Origin: Bacillota bacterium
Lineage (GTDB): Bacteria > Bacillota > Clostridia > Lachnospirales > Lachnospiraceae
NCBI GenBank assembly: GCA_902363515.1
Contig: CABJAN010000008.1
Coordinates: 1-64,000 of the forward strand
Direction of reading: 5' to 3'
DNA: 64,000 nucleotides
The translations under genes and the position numbers were made by a program. Below the pieces are notes generated by a model, which was not told the DNA's origin, made no database searches, and saw only the letters and a list, made by a program, of their open reading frames with translations. Below are positions 26,207 through 35,663 of this stretch, piece by piece. The first letter of the stretch is position 1. Every line of letters begins with the position of its first letter.

Positions 26207-27244
26207 TTATCTCTCTCTCACTACAGGAAACCGGATATCCACCTGAAATCCTTCCCCGTATTCTGACCTGGCTTCACAGGTCAGATTCAGGCTCTTTGCC
26301 ATTTCTCTTACCAGATACAGCCCCATTCCTGTAGTTTTCTTATTCACTTCCTGGTTATCGCCTGAAAATCCTTTTTCAAAAACAAAGGGCAAATCGGAAG
26401 GCTTTACCCCAATTCCATTATCTCTGACCGAAAGGATAATCTCTTTCTCCTTTTCTTCTGCCTCAAAGACAATTTCCTTTTCCAAAGCACTTGCAGGCAG
26501 ATAGGTAATACTGTTACTTAAAATCTGGGCAAGCATAAATTCCAATCCTTTTCTGTCTATATGCACTTCTATATCTCCCAGTTTCAAATCTACCTTTATC
26601 TGCTTCTCTTCCAGAAAATATCCATAGTCTTCCACTACACTTTCCACACATTTCTGCAGGGAAATTCTCTGAAAAAGGTAATCCTTATGTTCGCAATGCA
26701 GTCTGGAATAATAGAGAATCTGTTCTGCATATTCCTGTAGTTTTCCATTTACATGACGCATTCTCTGATACACTTCCCGGCTCATTTCATCCCTGCGGTT
26801 ATCCAGAATCAAAGTACACAGGGCAACCGGTGTTTTCATCTCATGAACCCAGGTTTCTATATACTCACTCTGGTCTTTTTTCTCTGTTTCCAACTGCTTT
26901 TCTCTGCTTTGACTGTCCCGCAGTTTCTTTCCCAGCTCCTGCAGCAAATAGATTTCATGGGAAGAAAGCATCTTAGCATCCAGATGTTTTTCCCATATTT
27001 CTCCTTCTTCTAAAAGACTTTCCAGATATTCTTTTTTCCTCCAGTATTTCCCATATAAACCAACAAAAAATCCTGTTAAAAGCACTGCGGTAAACAGCAG
27101 AATCAGCATTACAAGGGCTTCTGCTTTCTTATCATCAATAAGCCATACAATCCAAAAGCAGAGCAGATCCAGCCCTGCAAATAAGAAACATTTCCACTTA
27201 TTTTCCCAAAATAACGCTCTCAGAATCCTGCCTTTCTCCCTCAT
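26207..27244 (-). CDS. BceS-type intramembrane-sensing histidine kinase
   Basis: The 345-residue kinase has two closely spaced transmembrane helices (about 14-60) with almost no extracellular loop, a coiled-coil linker, the HisKA motif TWVHEMKTPVALCTL characteristic of BceS kinases, and HATPase motifs NSITYLP, RDNGIGV and TGMGLYLV. BceS kinases detect peptide antibiotics through their partner ABC transporter. The ATG at 27244 has AAGGAA 5 bases upstream and overlaps the regulator gene by 47 bases. Confidence 0.88.
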   Translation of the reverse strand: MREKGRILRALFWENKWKCFLFAGLDLLCFWIVWLIDDKKAEALVMLILLFTAVLLTGFFVGLYGKYWRKKEYLESLLEEGEIWEKHLDAKMLSSHEIYLLQELGKKLRDSQSREKQLETEKKDQSEYIETWVHEMKTPVALCTLILDNRRDEMSREVYQRMRHVNGKLQEYAEQILYYSRLHCEHKDYLFQRISLQKCVESVVEDYGYFLEEKQIKVDLKLGDIEVHIDRKGLEFMLAQILSNSITYLPASALEKEIVFEAEEKEKEIILSVRDNGIGVKPSDLPFVFEKGFSGDNQEVNKKTTGMGLYLVREMAKSLNLTCEARSEYGEGFQVDIRFPVVRER

Positions 27245-27926
27245 AGTTCTTCCTTTCCAGACAATATCCCTGACCTCTGATGGTTTGAACCCGTCCTTCA
27301 AGCCCAAATCCTCTCAGGGATTTCCTGAGTCTTGTCATGTTTACCTGGAGAATATTTTCATCTACATATTCTGCTGTCCCCCATACTCCCTGGAACAATT
27401 CCTGCTTGGTCACAAGCTCTCCTTTTTTGTGAATCAACAGTTCCAAAAGTTTTCCTTCTGTCTCCGGCAATACAGCAGATTGTCCATCAACAAACAGGGT
27501 ATATGTATTCTTATCCAGATAAAATCCCTCTCCATCCTCCATATGAGAAAATCTTTCGTAAAAGCCTTTAGAGCGGCGCAGCAGGTTTTGAATCCTGGCC
27601 AGCAGCCGCTCTTTATGAAAGGGTTTTGTAAGATATTCCTCCGCCCCCAGTTCCAGTCCGTGAATCTCATCTTTTAACTGTGTCCTGGATGTAAGAATCA
27701 TCACAGGACACTGACTTTTTTCCTTTAACTTTTTGCAGATTTCAAAACCGGACTGCCCCGGAAGGTTCACATCAAGAAGCACCAAATCCGGATGACTCTT
27801 CAGAATTTCTTCATATGTCTTTTGAAAGGTCTGAACTTCATACACCTCATATCCAGCCTTCCTAAGAATCAGGGATAATTCTTCCCGCATAAAGCTCTCG
27901 TCTTCTACAATGGTAATCCGTATCAT
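27198..27926 (-). CDS. BceR-type response regulator
   Basis: The 242-residue OmpR-family protein has a receiver with EDE acidic pair, phospho-acceptor Asp51 in LVLLDVNLPGQSGFE and Lys in YLTKPFHKERL. A winged helix follows (TKQELFQGVWGTAEYVDENILQVNMTRLRKSL, RGQGYCL). Cognate kinase is directly downstream and the ABC transporter upstream. It should bind the palindrome at 30877-30893. Confidence 0.9.
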   Translation of the reverse strand: MIRITIVEDESFMREELSLILRKAGYEVYEVQTFQKTYEEILKSHPDLVLLDVNLPGQSGFEICKKLKEKSQCPVMILTSRTQLKDEIHGLELGAEEYLTKPFHKERLLARIQNLLRRSKGFYERFSHMEDGEGFYLDKNTYTLFVDGQSAVLPETEGKLLELLIHKKGELVTKQELFQGVWGTAEYVDENILQVNMTRLRKSLRGFGLEGRVQTIRGQGYCLERKNYEGERQDSESVILGK

Positions 27927-27936
27927 CCTGGCACCT

Positions 27937-30045
27937 CTAATCTTCTTCCCTCTTCCTTTTCATCAATTCCCGTATGGTTCTGTCACTGGCCCGCATAACA
28001 GCCATCATGTACAGATATTCTACCACACAAATCACAAGAATCACAAGAATTCCCACGAAAATAATATGGTTCTTCTGCATCTTAAAGTAAGAAGAAAGCA
28101 AACCTTCTGTAAAAGATAAAATTCCAAATACAGCGCTGACACAGGCTACCAGAACCGGCAGAAGGAAATACCAGCGAATCTGTGTTCTTCCTGATTTAGA
28201 AAGAGCCTCATAACTGCCTCCTAAAGCCACAAGAGTCTGATACCGTTTCCCTGTCTGTCTCTGATACAGCAGATACTGAGTTCCAAGGGCAGTGTTGGCT
28301 ATTACCAGGAAAATCACTCCCAGGTACAAGGTTGTATAGCTCTCTGCAATAATGTAAAATAAATGCCGACCAATATTTTCTACGTAACTTTCATACGCCA
28401 CTTCTGTCTGCTCTCCAAAGGCTGTCTGGTTCAGTTCCTGATTGATTTCTGAAATAGCCTGAATCAAGCCCTGCTCCCTGACTACACTTTCCTTTAGTAC
28501 GCCATTCCAATAGGTGCTGACATTATTCTCTCTTTTCGATACAGCCTCCCAAAACAGGTCATCCGGCAAAACCAACGCATAGGCAAGGGTAATGGCTGAA
28601 TCTGTTACAATATCATACTCTGCCAGTTCTCTGCTTAGCGTATACGGTTCTCCGTTCAAATAGACCTTCAAATCCTCCTGTAGTATCTTTTTCAGGATTT
28701 CCGCCTTACCTCCTACCGAAAATTCAGAACTTGCATAGAGCATCATTTCATTTTCTTTTAAAGAAATTTCTGATTCTCCTGCTGCCTTTAACAAGGCATT
28801 ATAATCGGAAATACACAAAATATGGGGAAAGGAAAGGAATCCATTTTCCTCAAAATCATAAAGCACATTTTCTTTTCCCTCACTGTCTTTTTCTGCTTTC
28901 AAAGCACGCAGAATATTTTCATAATCCAGCTCATAAAATCCCTTTTCCGGCTCCCCGCTTACCATCAAATCCGTATCCAGATTACTGGTATGCATGGGAT
29001 AAAAAGCCTGAAATTTCTCCATAACCCCACTTTCTTCCAGTGTTTTTTTCACCTTTTCCTCTTCTCCGGAAAAGGTGTAGTCCATATGATGCACCGGTTT
29101 TTCTGTCAAAGCAGAAGAGATTCCAAAGGCCATACAGCAAAAAGAAATCAGCGCCAAAAGAGAAATCACTGCCAGGGAACCATTTTTCAGAAAAACACTC
29201 TCCTGAAGCTGGCGTAATGTAAAGGATCCAAGGCCTGGTTTTCCCTTTTGTTTTTTCATCATATAATTAAAAAACGGATACAATCCCTGGAAAAACAGAA
29301 AGGTACCTGTTGTCCCACAAAGCAGAAGACCCAATAAAAGTTTCATACTCATCAGTGTAAAATCCCTTGCGGCAAGTCCGATTCCATAGGCTGCAATCAA
29401 AAGCATCACTCCTGCAACCAGACAGGAAACCGACTCTGTTTTTCTCTGCTTTTTCTCTCTTCCCACAGCGCTGTTTTTCATTAAATCCATTGGTTCTTTG
29501 TGTACGGTTCTCCCACTCAAAATCACCAAAGTCACAAGTTTTACCAATAAAAGACCACCCACAGTCCACAAAATTCCTGTCATGGAAATGGTAAATTTGT
29601 GCCCTAAAATTCCAATTCCCACTACTCTTGCCACTGCCAGACTGGTAACTTCTGAAAACAAAACTGCCATTGGTAATCCAATCATAAGAGATAAAAACGT
29701 ATTTAGCAAATCCTCTGCAATCAGCATAAAAAACAACCGGCTTCGCTTCATTCCCAGCATCAGATACATTCCCAGCTCATGATTTCTCCTCTCCATCTGA
29801 TATCTGGTAGTAAAAAATACCAGGAAGAAAATCACACACAGGGAGAACACATACAATGCAGGAACCAGACTCAAAAGCTTATGAACCGCATCGCTTTCCA
29901 TGTCTTTGATAAACCGTATCACATCCATATTTTCCAGAGAAAGTATTACATAAAAGGCAATAATGGCAATAATCATAGAAACAAAATAAATGCTGTTTTC
30001 TTTTCTGTTTGCCCTGCTGTTTCGTTTAATCAAGCTATAAAACAT
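27937..30045 (-). CDS. BceB-type ABC transporter permease (FtsX-like)
   Basis: The 702-residue permease starts MFYSLIKRNSRANRKENSIYF. It has about ten transmembrane helices with two FtsX domains (about 58-185 and 570-690) and a large extracytoplasmic domain between helices 7 and 8 (about 320-540). This is the BceB plan, which senses or removes peptide antibiotics such as bacitracin-type compounds. It overlaps the ATPase gene by 11 bases and lies 10 bases from the regulator. Substrate is unknown. Confidence 0.9.
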   Translation of the reverse strand: MFYSLIKRNSRANRKENSIYFVSMIIAIIAFYVILSLENMDVIRFIKDMESDAVHKLLSLVPALYVFSLCVIFFLVFFTTRYQMERRNHELGMYLMLGMKRSRLFFMLIAEDLLNTFLSLMIGLPMAVLFSEVTSLAVARVVGIGILGHKFTISMTGILWTVGGLLLVKLVTLVILSGRTVHKEPMDLMKNSAVGREKKQRKTESVSCLVAGVMLLIAAYGIGLAARDFTLMSMKLLLGLLLCGTTGTFLFFQGLYPFFNYMMKKQKGKPGLGSFTLRQLQESVFLKNGSLAVISLLALISFCCMAFGISSALTEKPVHHMDYTFSGEEEKVKKTLEESGVMEKFQAFYPMHTSNLDTDLMVSGEPEKGFYELDYENILRALKAEKDSEGKENVLYDFEENGFLSFPHILCISDYNALLKAAGESEISLKENEMMLYASSEFSVGGKAEILKKILQEDLKVYLNGEPYTLSRELAEYDIVTDSAITLAYALVLPDDLFWEAVSKRENNVSTYWNGVLKESVVREQGLIQAISEINQELNQTAFGEQTEVAYESYVENIGRHLFYIIAESYTTLYLGVIFLVIANTALGTQYLLYQRQTGKRYQTLVALGGSYEALSKSGRTQIRWYFLLPVLVACVSAVFGILSFTEGLLSSYFKMQKNHIIFVGILVILVICVVEYLYMMAVMRASDRTIRELMKRKREED

Positions 30046-30811
30046 TGGCGCTTCCTCCTCCCAGTTGAGCCATAACCTCTAAAATTCTCCTGTAAAAGTC
30101 GTTCTGACTCTCCTCCGGAATCTGTCGTCTCAGCTCATGAAACAGCACTCCATCCTGAATAAATAAAATTCTGGAACAAAAACTTGCAGCATTGGGGTCA
30201 TGAGTCACCATCATAATGGTTGTGCCATAATTATCCCGGATTCCTCTTAGCATTTCCATCAATCGTTTGGAATTCTTGCTGTCCAGGGCTCCTGTTGGCT
30301 CATCTGCCAGAAGAATCTCCGGCTTTACAATCAAAGCTCTGGCAGCGGCCACCCTTTGTTTCTGTCCTCCTGACATCTGAGATGGAAACTTCTGCAGCAC
30401 ATCCTCAATTTCCAGATAATCCGCCAAATCCTTTAGTCTTTCTTCTACTTCCTTTCGATTCAGCTTATGGATTTCCGCCGGAAGGAGAATATTTTCTTCC
30501 CCTGTCATATGGTCTAAAAGTTCAAAGTCCTGAAACAAATATCCCACCTGACTTCCTCGAAACCTTGCCAGACGGCTGCCTTTCAAATTACTGATATCCT
30601 CCCGCTTCAACAAAATATGTCCCTCTGTAGGCATTACCATGGTGGCAATACAATTTAGCAAAGTTGTCTTCCCAGAACCGCTGCTCCCCATAATCCCCAG
30701 AAATTCGCCATCCAATACCTGAAAAGAAATCCCGTTTAAAGCGGTGGTAGCTCCTTCATTTTTTCCATATATCTTTTTCAATGATTTTACTTCTAATAAT
30801 TTGTCCTGCAT
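30035..30811 (-). CDS. BceA-type ABC transporter ATP-binding protein
   Basis: The 258-residue ATPase has Walker A GSSGSGKTTLLN, Q-loop LFQDFELLDHMTGEENI, signature SQMSGGQKQRVAAARAL, Walker [16 protein letters not shown] and H-loop VTHDP, and is in the MacB/LolD/BceA group. First gene of the BceAB-RS-type operon, behind the promoter at 30848-30876. Confidence 0.92.
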   Translation of the reverse strand: MQDKLLEVKSLKKIYGKNEGATTALNGISFQVLDGEFLGIMGSSGSGKTTLLNCIATMVMPTEGHILLKREDISNLKGSRLARFRGSQVGYLFQDFELLDHMTGEENILLPAEIHKLNRKEVEERLKDLADYLEIEDVLQKFPSQMSGGQKQRVAAARALIVKPEILLADEPTGALDSKNSKRLMEMLRGIRDNYGTTIMMVTHDPNAASFCSRILFIQDGVLFHELRRQIPEESQNDFYRRILEVMAQLGGGSANVL

Positions 30812-31112
30812 TCTTCCTGCCCCTTTCCTTTTGTTCTATCTGCCTTTATTATAAAAGAAACCAGGTGAAAATGACACTTACAGTTCTTGTAAGATTTGTC
30901 CCAGACTTGTTGCAGTTTCTGAGGCTTTATGGTACACTGAGAAAAAGCAAATTTTCTATTTTATCAAAATCTATTTTAGATATCTGATTCATTTCCAATA
31001 ACAGGGAAGTTCCTTCCTTGTCTTTTCAGAAAATTCATGCTTTCCATACCCACTATAAGCAGGAGTTTTCTAAAAAGAAATCTCCTGGACAACAGAATAA
31101 AGGAGGTTTTAT
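30812..31112. other. Intergenic region with divergent signals
   Basis: About 300 bases between the Bce operon (minus) and the Rpn-like gene (plus). It contains the Bce promoter and operator near 30848-30893. The rest up to the AAAGGAGG ribosome site of the plus-strand gene shows no gene or structured RNA that I recognise. Confidence 0.5.
30848..30893 (-). promoter_or_regulatory. Bce operon promoter and BceR-type operator
   Basis: On the minus strand TGTCAT (30871-30876) and TATAAT (30848-30853) are 17 bases apart. Immediately upstream lies CTTACA-N5-TGTAAG (30877-30893), a perfect inverted repeat. BceR-type regulators bind TNACA/TGTAA repeats just upstream of the -35, so the location is exactly as expected for autoactivation. 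Confidence 0.72.
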
Positions 31113-32051
31113 ATGGAAATGCCCAAAACAGAACCAGAAAACCCTGCTCTGCGCCAATGGCATCCAGCCTTTTACGCCGGAGCACAGATTGAACTTCAGG
31201 AAGATGCGGACAATCTCATCTTTGAAAACGAACATCAACTGGGGACAAAACCAAAAGGCATTGATGTCTTAATCATCAAAAAACAGGTCAACCGGCCAGT
31301 AAAAAAGAATATCGGGAAACTATTCCGTAAGCACAACATTATAGAGTACAAAAGTCCTACCGATTACTTAAATATAGACGATTTTTATAAAGTCTATGGA
31401 TATGCCTGCTTTTATAAATCAGATGTCAGCCGGGTAAACAGTATTCCTATTGAGGAACTGATAATTTCTTTTGTCGGCCATGGCTATCCCAGAAAGCTCA
31501 TGAAACATCTGAAAAAGAAACGTGGTTTCCGTATACAAAAAATGGATGCTGGAATTTATTATATTCTTGGGGACTTTATACCAATCCAAATCATTGTAAC
31601 CCGCTACCTATCTCCAGAGAAAAATCTATGGCTTTCCAGCCTCACAGACCATCTAAAAGACAAGGAAGTGGCAAGAAAACTGCTGGAGGATTTCGGAAAC
31701 CATAAACAGGAAATTTTATACCGTTCTGTAATGAACATCATTATGCAGGCAAACAAAACACAGTTTCAGGAGGTGAAAGATATGTTATGTGAAGCATTAG
31801 AAGAATTAATGAAAGATGAATTAGAAGCCAACCGAAGTCGCGGGCTTTCCGAGGGACGTATGAAAGGACTTCAGGAAGGACTTGCTGAGGGACGCGCTGA
31901 AGGACTTGCCGAAGGACAACAGCAGGCAACAGACCGTCTGAATGCTCTGACTTTAAAGCTTGCAGAACTTGGTAGAACAGATGACATTATAAAAGCGGCT
32001 TCCGATACTTCCTATCAGAAAAAGCTCCTAGAAGAATTAGGCATATCCTAA
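31113..32051 (+). CDS. Rpn/PD-(D/E)XK nuclease-like protein
   Basis: The 312-residue protein has an N-terminal PD-(D/E)XK-like fold (GIDVLII as the Asp strand, then NIIEYKSPTDYLN as the ExK strand near residue 75), a helical middle and a C-terminal repetitive heptad tract (SEGRMKGLQEGLAEGRAEG, about 250-272). This architecture matches the Rpn/transposase_31-like families, which are abundant in Lachnospiraceae. Whether it cleaves DNA is unknown. AAAGGAGG lies 7 bases upstream of the ATG. Confidence 0.72.
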   Translation: MEMPKTEPENPALRQWHPAFYAGAQIELQEDADNLIFENEHQLGTKPKGIDVLIIKKQVNRPVKKNIGKLFRKHNIIEYKSPTDYLNIDDFYKVYGYACFYKSDVSRVNSIPIEELIISFVGHGYPRKLMKHLKKKRGFRIQKMDAGIYYILGDFIPIQIIVTRYLSPEKNLWLSSLTDHLKDKEVARKLLEDFGNHKQEILYRSVMNIIMQANKTQFQEVKDMLCEALEELMKDELEANRSRGLSEGRMKGLQEGLAEGRAEGLAEGQQQATDRLNALTLKLAELGRTDDIIKAASDTSYQKKLLEELGIS

Positions 32052-32053
32052 AA

Positions 32054-32098
32054 AATCCCCACAGAAAGGCAGTTGTACCTGCACCTTTCTGTGGGATT
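32054..32098. terminator. Bidirectional terminator
   Basis: AATCCCCACAGAAAGG (32054-32069) pairs with CCTTTCTGTGGGATT (32084-32098) with one bulged C. It is flanked by A- and T-runs between the convergent Rpn-like and ABC permease genes. Confidence 0.8.
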
Positions 32099-32101
32099 CT
32101 T

Positions 32102-35100
32102 TTATTCCACACTTTTCAAGGATTCCACCATATCAATTTTCTTGAGTTTAAAATACATCACCACATTTACAAAAACAGAAAATCCAAAGGTCAAAAGCGC
32201 GCTGTATACAAAGCTGATATTTTCTATAATTCTGGTAAACATCACACTGTCAATCTCTACTGTGGTAATTACATAGCGGTGAAGCAGACTTCCAAGCAGT
32301 ACTCCGGCAACAGTCCCAATCAGAGTCAGCAGAATATTCTCACGATATACATATGCGGATACCTCATTATCATAAAAGCCAAGTACTTTAATGGTAGCCA
32401 GCTCCCGCTTACGCTCTGTAATATTGATATTATTCAGATTGTAAAGCACTACAAAAGCCAGCAGACCAGCTGAAATAATCAGTACCACAATAACAATATC
32501 CAGACTTTCCAGCATCTCATCCAAACGTTCTTCCATGTTATAAGTATAAGATACATTCAAAGCCGCCCGTTTCTCCAGAATATTCTCTCCTATTGCTCCC
32601 AGCTTCTTTTCATCCAAGTCCTTCATCTTAAAATAAATATTATTCTCTTCTACAGGCTTTCCATAAATCTCTTCATAAAGTTCAGGAGAAAGATACAAAT
32701 AATGTTCCATATAGTTTTCGCAAATATTGGTAATGGTAATCTCTGTAAATTCTCCATCCTGGCTTTCCACAGACAGCTTGTTGCCCTTTTTTATTCCCAA
32801 CGCTTTGGCTGCCTTTTCTGTCAAAATAGCATCCTTTTCACCCAGTTCATACGTTTCGTGGGTTCTTCTGTCTCTATAAACCAGAAAATCCTTATTTTTC
32901 TCTAAATCAAGAGGCGCATAGAGATAGACTTCTTTTTTCTCATTTCCCTTTTTCACATTGGTTTTCTTTAAATACCCCTTGGAAACAGCAGAAATTTCTT
33001 TTTCCTCTTCCAGATATGTCTCAAGGTCTTTCCTGTCTTCCTCATCTGCATCTGTATTCAAAATAATCATACCATCATAAAGCTGTAGTTCCTCATACTG
33101 CAAGGTTCCAATGGAAAAAATAGAATCTCTCAGACCAAAGCCCACAATCATCAAAGCCATACAGCCTCCGATTCCAAAAACCGTCATGAAGAACCGCTTT
33201 TTATAGCGAATCAGATTCCGGATAGTTGATTTCCAGATAAAGCCAAGCCGTTTCCACAAAAATGGCAGATATTCCAGAAATACTCTTTTTCCCTGCTTTG
33301 GTGCAGGAGGGCGCATAAGAACTGCCGGCTGTGCAGCCAGCTCCTTATAGCAGGCCAGCAAGGTTGCAAGTCCGGTACACAGTGCTGCTGCCACAGTAGC
33401 CCAAATTCCATACTTCATATTATAGGGAATCACCACATCCGGTACATGAGTATACATAATCTTATAGGCTGTAATAATAATATACGGAAATATTTTTTCT
33501 CCAAAAAGTACTCCGAAAATGCTGCCTCCAATGGTTGCAGTCATAGCGTAATTCAGATACTTTCCTGCTATGCTCATTTTTCCGTATCCCAGTGCCTTCA
33601 GCGTACCGATTTCTGTCCTTTGTTCCTCCACCATGCGGGTCATAGTTGTAAGGCTGATAAGAGCTGCCACAATAAAGAACAAAATAGGAAATACTTCCCC
33701 AATGGCGCGCATACGGTCAGCATTATCTCCATATCCGGCATAATCCGTAGTGATGCTGCGGTCATTTACATACCATTTTGCATCTTCAATATCTTCTATT
33801 TTCTGTTTTGCCTCCTTGATTTCGTTTTCTCCATCCTGGATTTCCTGTTCTGCTTCCGCCTTGCCTTCCTCATATTCCTTTCTGGCATCCTCTAATTTCT
33901 TCTCATTTTCCGCAATTTCTGCTTCTCCCTTTTCAATCTCCTGCTCTCCTGCATGAATTTTGCTCCATCCACTGTCAATCTGCTGCTGCCCCTTAGCAGC
34001 CTGCTGTTTTGCCTCTGCAAGCTGAGCTTCTCCAGATGCAATCTGATTTTTTGCTTCCTGCAGTTGTGCCTTTGCCTTATCTAACTGGGGCTTCTGCTCT
34101 TCCAACTGTCCTCTGGCTGCTTCCAGCGCTTTCCGGCTCTCTTCAATTTCCGGCTTCTGGGCATCTAATTGTGCTTTTTGTTCCTTTAGCGCTGCCAGTT
34201 GAGCCTCTGCCTGAGGTTTCTGCTGTTCTAAAAATTGCTTTTCCTGTTCCTCTAAAGCCACCTTTGCCTGAGCAAGCACCTGCTCCTGCTGGGAAATCTG
34301 CGTTTTAGCAATCTCAATCTGGCTTATAAGCGCCTGCTTCTCCTCTTCTGAAAGCCCTTCCTGCTTTAGCTGTTCCTCCATTTCTGCAACCTGTCCTCTG
34401 GCTGCTTCCAGCGCTGCCACCCCTTGCTCATACTCTCCTCTGGCCGCTTCCAGCGCCTGCATGCCCTGTGCAATCCCCTGCTCTATCTGTCTGATGCCCG
34501 CCTCCAGGCTTGCGTAACCTGTATCAAACCTGGAAATTTCTGCTTCCCCGGCTTCTACTTTTGCCAGTGCCTCCTCATATTCCTGCTCTTTTTGCTGAAG
34601 CAGTGCCTCCTGAGTCTGAAGCTCCTGTTTTCCCTGGTTTAATTTTTGTTCCTCTGCCTGAATCTGTGCATATGCCCCATCTACCTGCTTCTGGCTGGAA
34701 TATAATTGGTTCCTTCCTTCTTCCAGTTCCTGTTTCCCTGCTGCCAGCTCTCTCTTTCCATCTGCAAGAGCCTGTTCTCCATCCCCAATCTGCTTCCATG
34801 CATCCGAAAGCTCCTGTTCTGCCCTGGCTTTTCCATCCGCCAGTTCCTGCTCCGCCTTCTTAAGCTCCTCCCCTGCTTCTTCTCTGATGGAATCAGCCCT
34901 TAATTTTCCCTGATAATCTCCAATATCTTCAATGTTCTTTAAAACCGTTTCCACTTTTTTATCATATTCCGGCGTAAAGGCGGTAAGCTCTTTGGCTCCC
35001 TCTGCGGTTATATAGCACTCTGTATATACCTCCAAAGAAAAGTCTTCAGGCAATATGGTCAGAAATCCACTGACTTCCCCGTTTCCAATATTACTGCTGC

Positions 35101-35653
35101 CACGCTCAAAGGAAATATAAGAAACACTGCTCCCAAGGCCTGTAATCTCATAAGTATCTGTCTGCAGCGTATCCGTAAGCGGGTCCCTGGTTCCGCTTAA
35201 CAGAGTAATAGAATCCCCGACTTTAAGTCCTGCAGAGGCCGCAAAGTCCTGATCCATCAGACACTCTCCTGACTTCTCAGGCATTCTTCCTTCCTCTGCC
35301 TTATAATCATTCATACTGTCTAAAACAGAAGATACATGAAGAATTTTCTGGTTTCCGTGGACATCCACCAACATATCTGCAGAATATCCCGGTTCTGCCT
35401 TTTCTACCCCTTCCACCTGTTCAATGGCTGTCACATCTTCCTCTGTAATGCCAAGCGTACCCATAACCTGAATATCCATAAAGTCATTTCGGTCAAAATA
35501 AGCATCTGCAGAATATCTCATATCCGGCTCTGCTGACCGGATTCCTGAGAAAAAGGCTACCCCCATAGCCACAATAAAGAAAATAGACAAAAATCTTCCC
35601 AGGCTTTTCCTTATTTCCATGTAAAAGTTTTTTCTTAATGCTCTTTTTTTCAT
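32102..35653 (-). CDS. ABC transporter permease with giant coiled-coil insert
   Basis: The 1183-residue membrane protein begins with a transmembrane helix (about 17-38) and a MacB-PCD-like domain. A very long Gln/Glu/Ala-rich coiled coil occupies about residues 255-623, with repeated ALEAARG segments. An FtsX domain with three helices (about 645-770), a second periplasmic domain (about 800-1000) and a final FtsX domain (about 1060-1170) follow. This is the full two-FtsX-domain plan with an added stalk. It is co-transcribed with the LolD/MacB-like ATPase. The cargo is unknown; a role in transport, or mechanical control of cell-wall enzymes as with FtsX, is possible. I chose ATG 35653; the frame is open to 35674. 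Confidence 0.78.
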   Translation of the reverse strand: MKKRALRKNFYMEIRKSLGRFLSIFFIVAMGVAFFSGIRSAEPDMRYSADAYFDRNDFMDIQVMGTLGITEEDVTAIEQVEGVEKAEPGYSADMLVDVHGNQKILHVSSVLDSMNDYKAEEGRMPEKSGECLMDQDFAASAGLKVGDSITLLSGTRDPLTDTLQTDTYEITGLGSSVSYISFERGSSNIGNGEVSGFLTILPEDFSLEVYTECYITAEGAKELTAFTPEYDKKVETVLKNIEDIGDYQGKLRADSIREEAGEELKKAEQELADGKARAEQELSDAWKQIGDGEQALADGKRELAAGKQELEEGRNQLYSSQKQVDGAYAQIQAEEQKLNQGKQELQTQEALLQQKEQEYEEALAKVEAGEAEISRFDTGYASLEAGIRQIEQGIAQGMQALEAARGEYEQGVAALEAARGQVAEMEEQLKQEGLSEEEKQALISQIEIAKTQISQQEQVLAQAKVALEEQEKQFLEQQKPQAEAQLAALKEQKAQLDAQKPEIEESRKALEAARGQLEEQKPQLDKAKAQLQEAKNQIASGEAQLAEAKQQAAKGQQQIDSGWSKIHAGEQEIEKGEAEIAENEKKLEDARKEYEEGKAEAEQEIQDGENEIKEAKQKIEDIEDAKWYVNDRSITTDYAGYGDNADRMRAIGEVFPILFFIVAALISLTTMTRMVEEQRTEIGTLKALGYGKMSIAGKYLNYAMTATIGGSIFGVLFGEKIFPYIIITAYKIMYTHVPDVVIPYNMKYGIWATVAAALCTGLATLLACYKELAAQPAVLMRPPAPKQGKRVFLEYLPFLWKRLGFIWKSTIRNLIRYKKRFFMTVFGIGGCMALMIVGFGLRDSIFSIGTLQYEELQLYDGMIILNTDADEEDRKDLETYLEEEKEISAVSKGYLKKTNVKKGNEKKEVYLYAPLDLEKNKDFLVYRDRRTHETYELGEKDAILTEKAAKALGIKKGNKLSVESQDGEFTEITITNICENYMEHYLYLSPELYEEIYGKPVEENNIYFKMKDLDEKKLGAIGENILEKRAALNVSYTYNMEERLDEMLESLDIVIVVLIISAGLLAFVVLYNLNNINITERKRELATIKVLGFYDNEVSAYVYRENILLTLIGTVAGVLLGSLLHRYVITTVEIDSVMFTRIIENISFVYSALLTFGFSVFVNVVMYFKLKKIDMVESLKSVE

Positions 35654-35663
35654 ATCCACACAC

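Noticed and set aside
31838..31925. CRISPR-like or short tandem repeat array in the Rpn-like gene
   Set aside because: The repeats are heptads in coding DNA (EGLAEG type), not spaced by unique spacers, and no cas genes are present.
33446..34903. Several plus-strand frames opposite the coiled-coil permease
   Set aside because: They are antisense to the repetitive coiled-coil coding region, and their Leu/Pro/Cys-rich composition is explained by that repeat.
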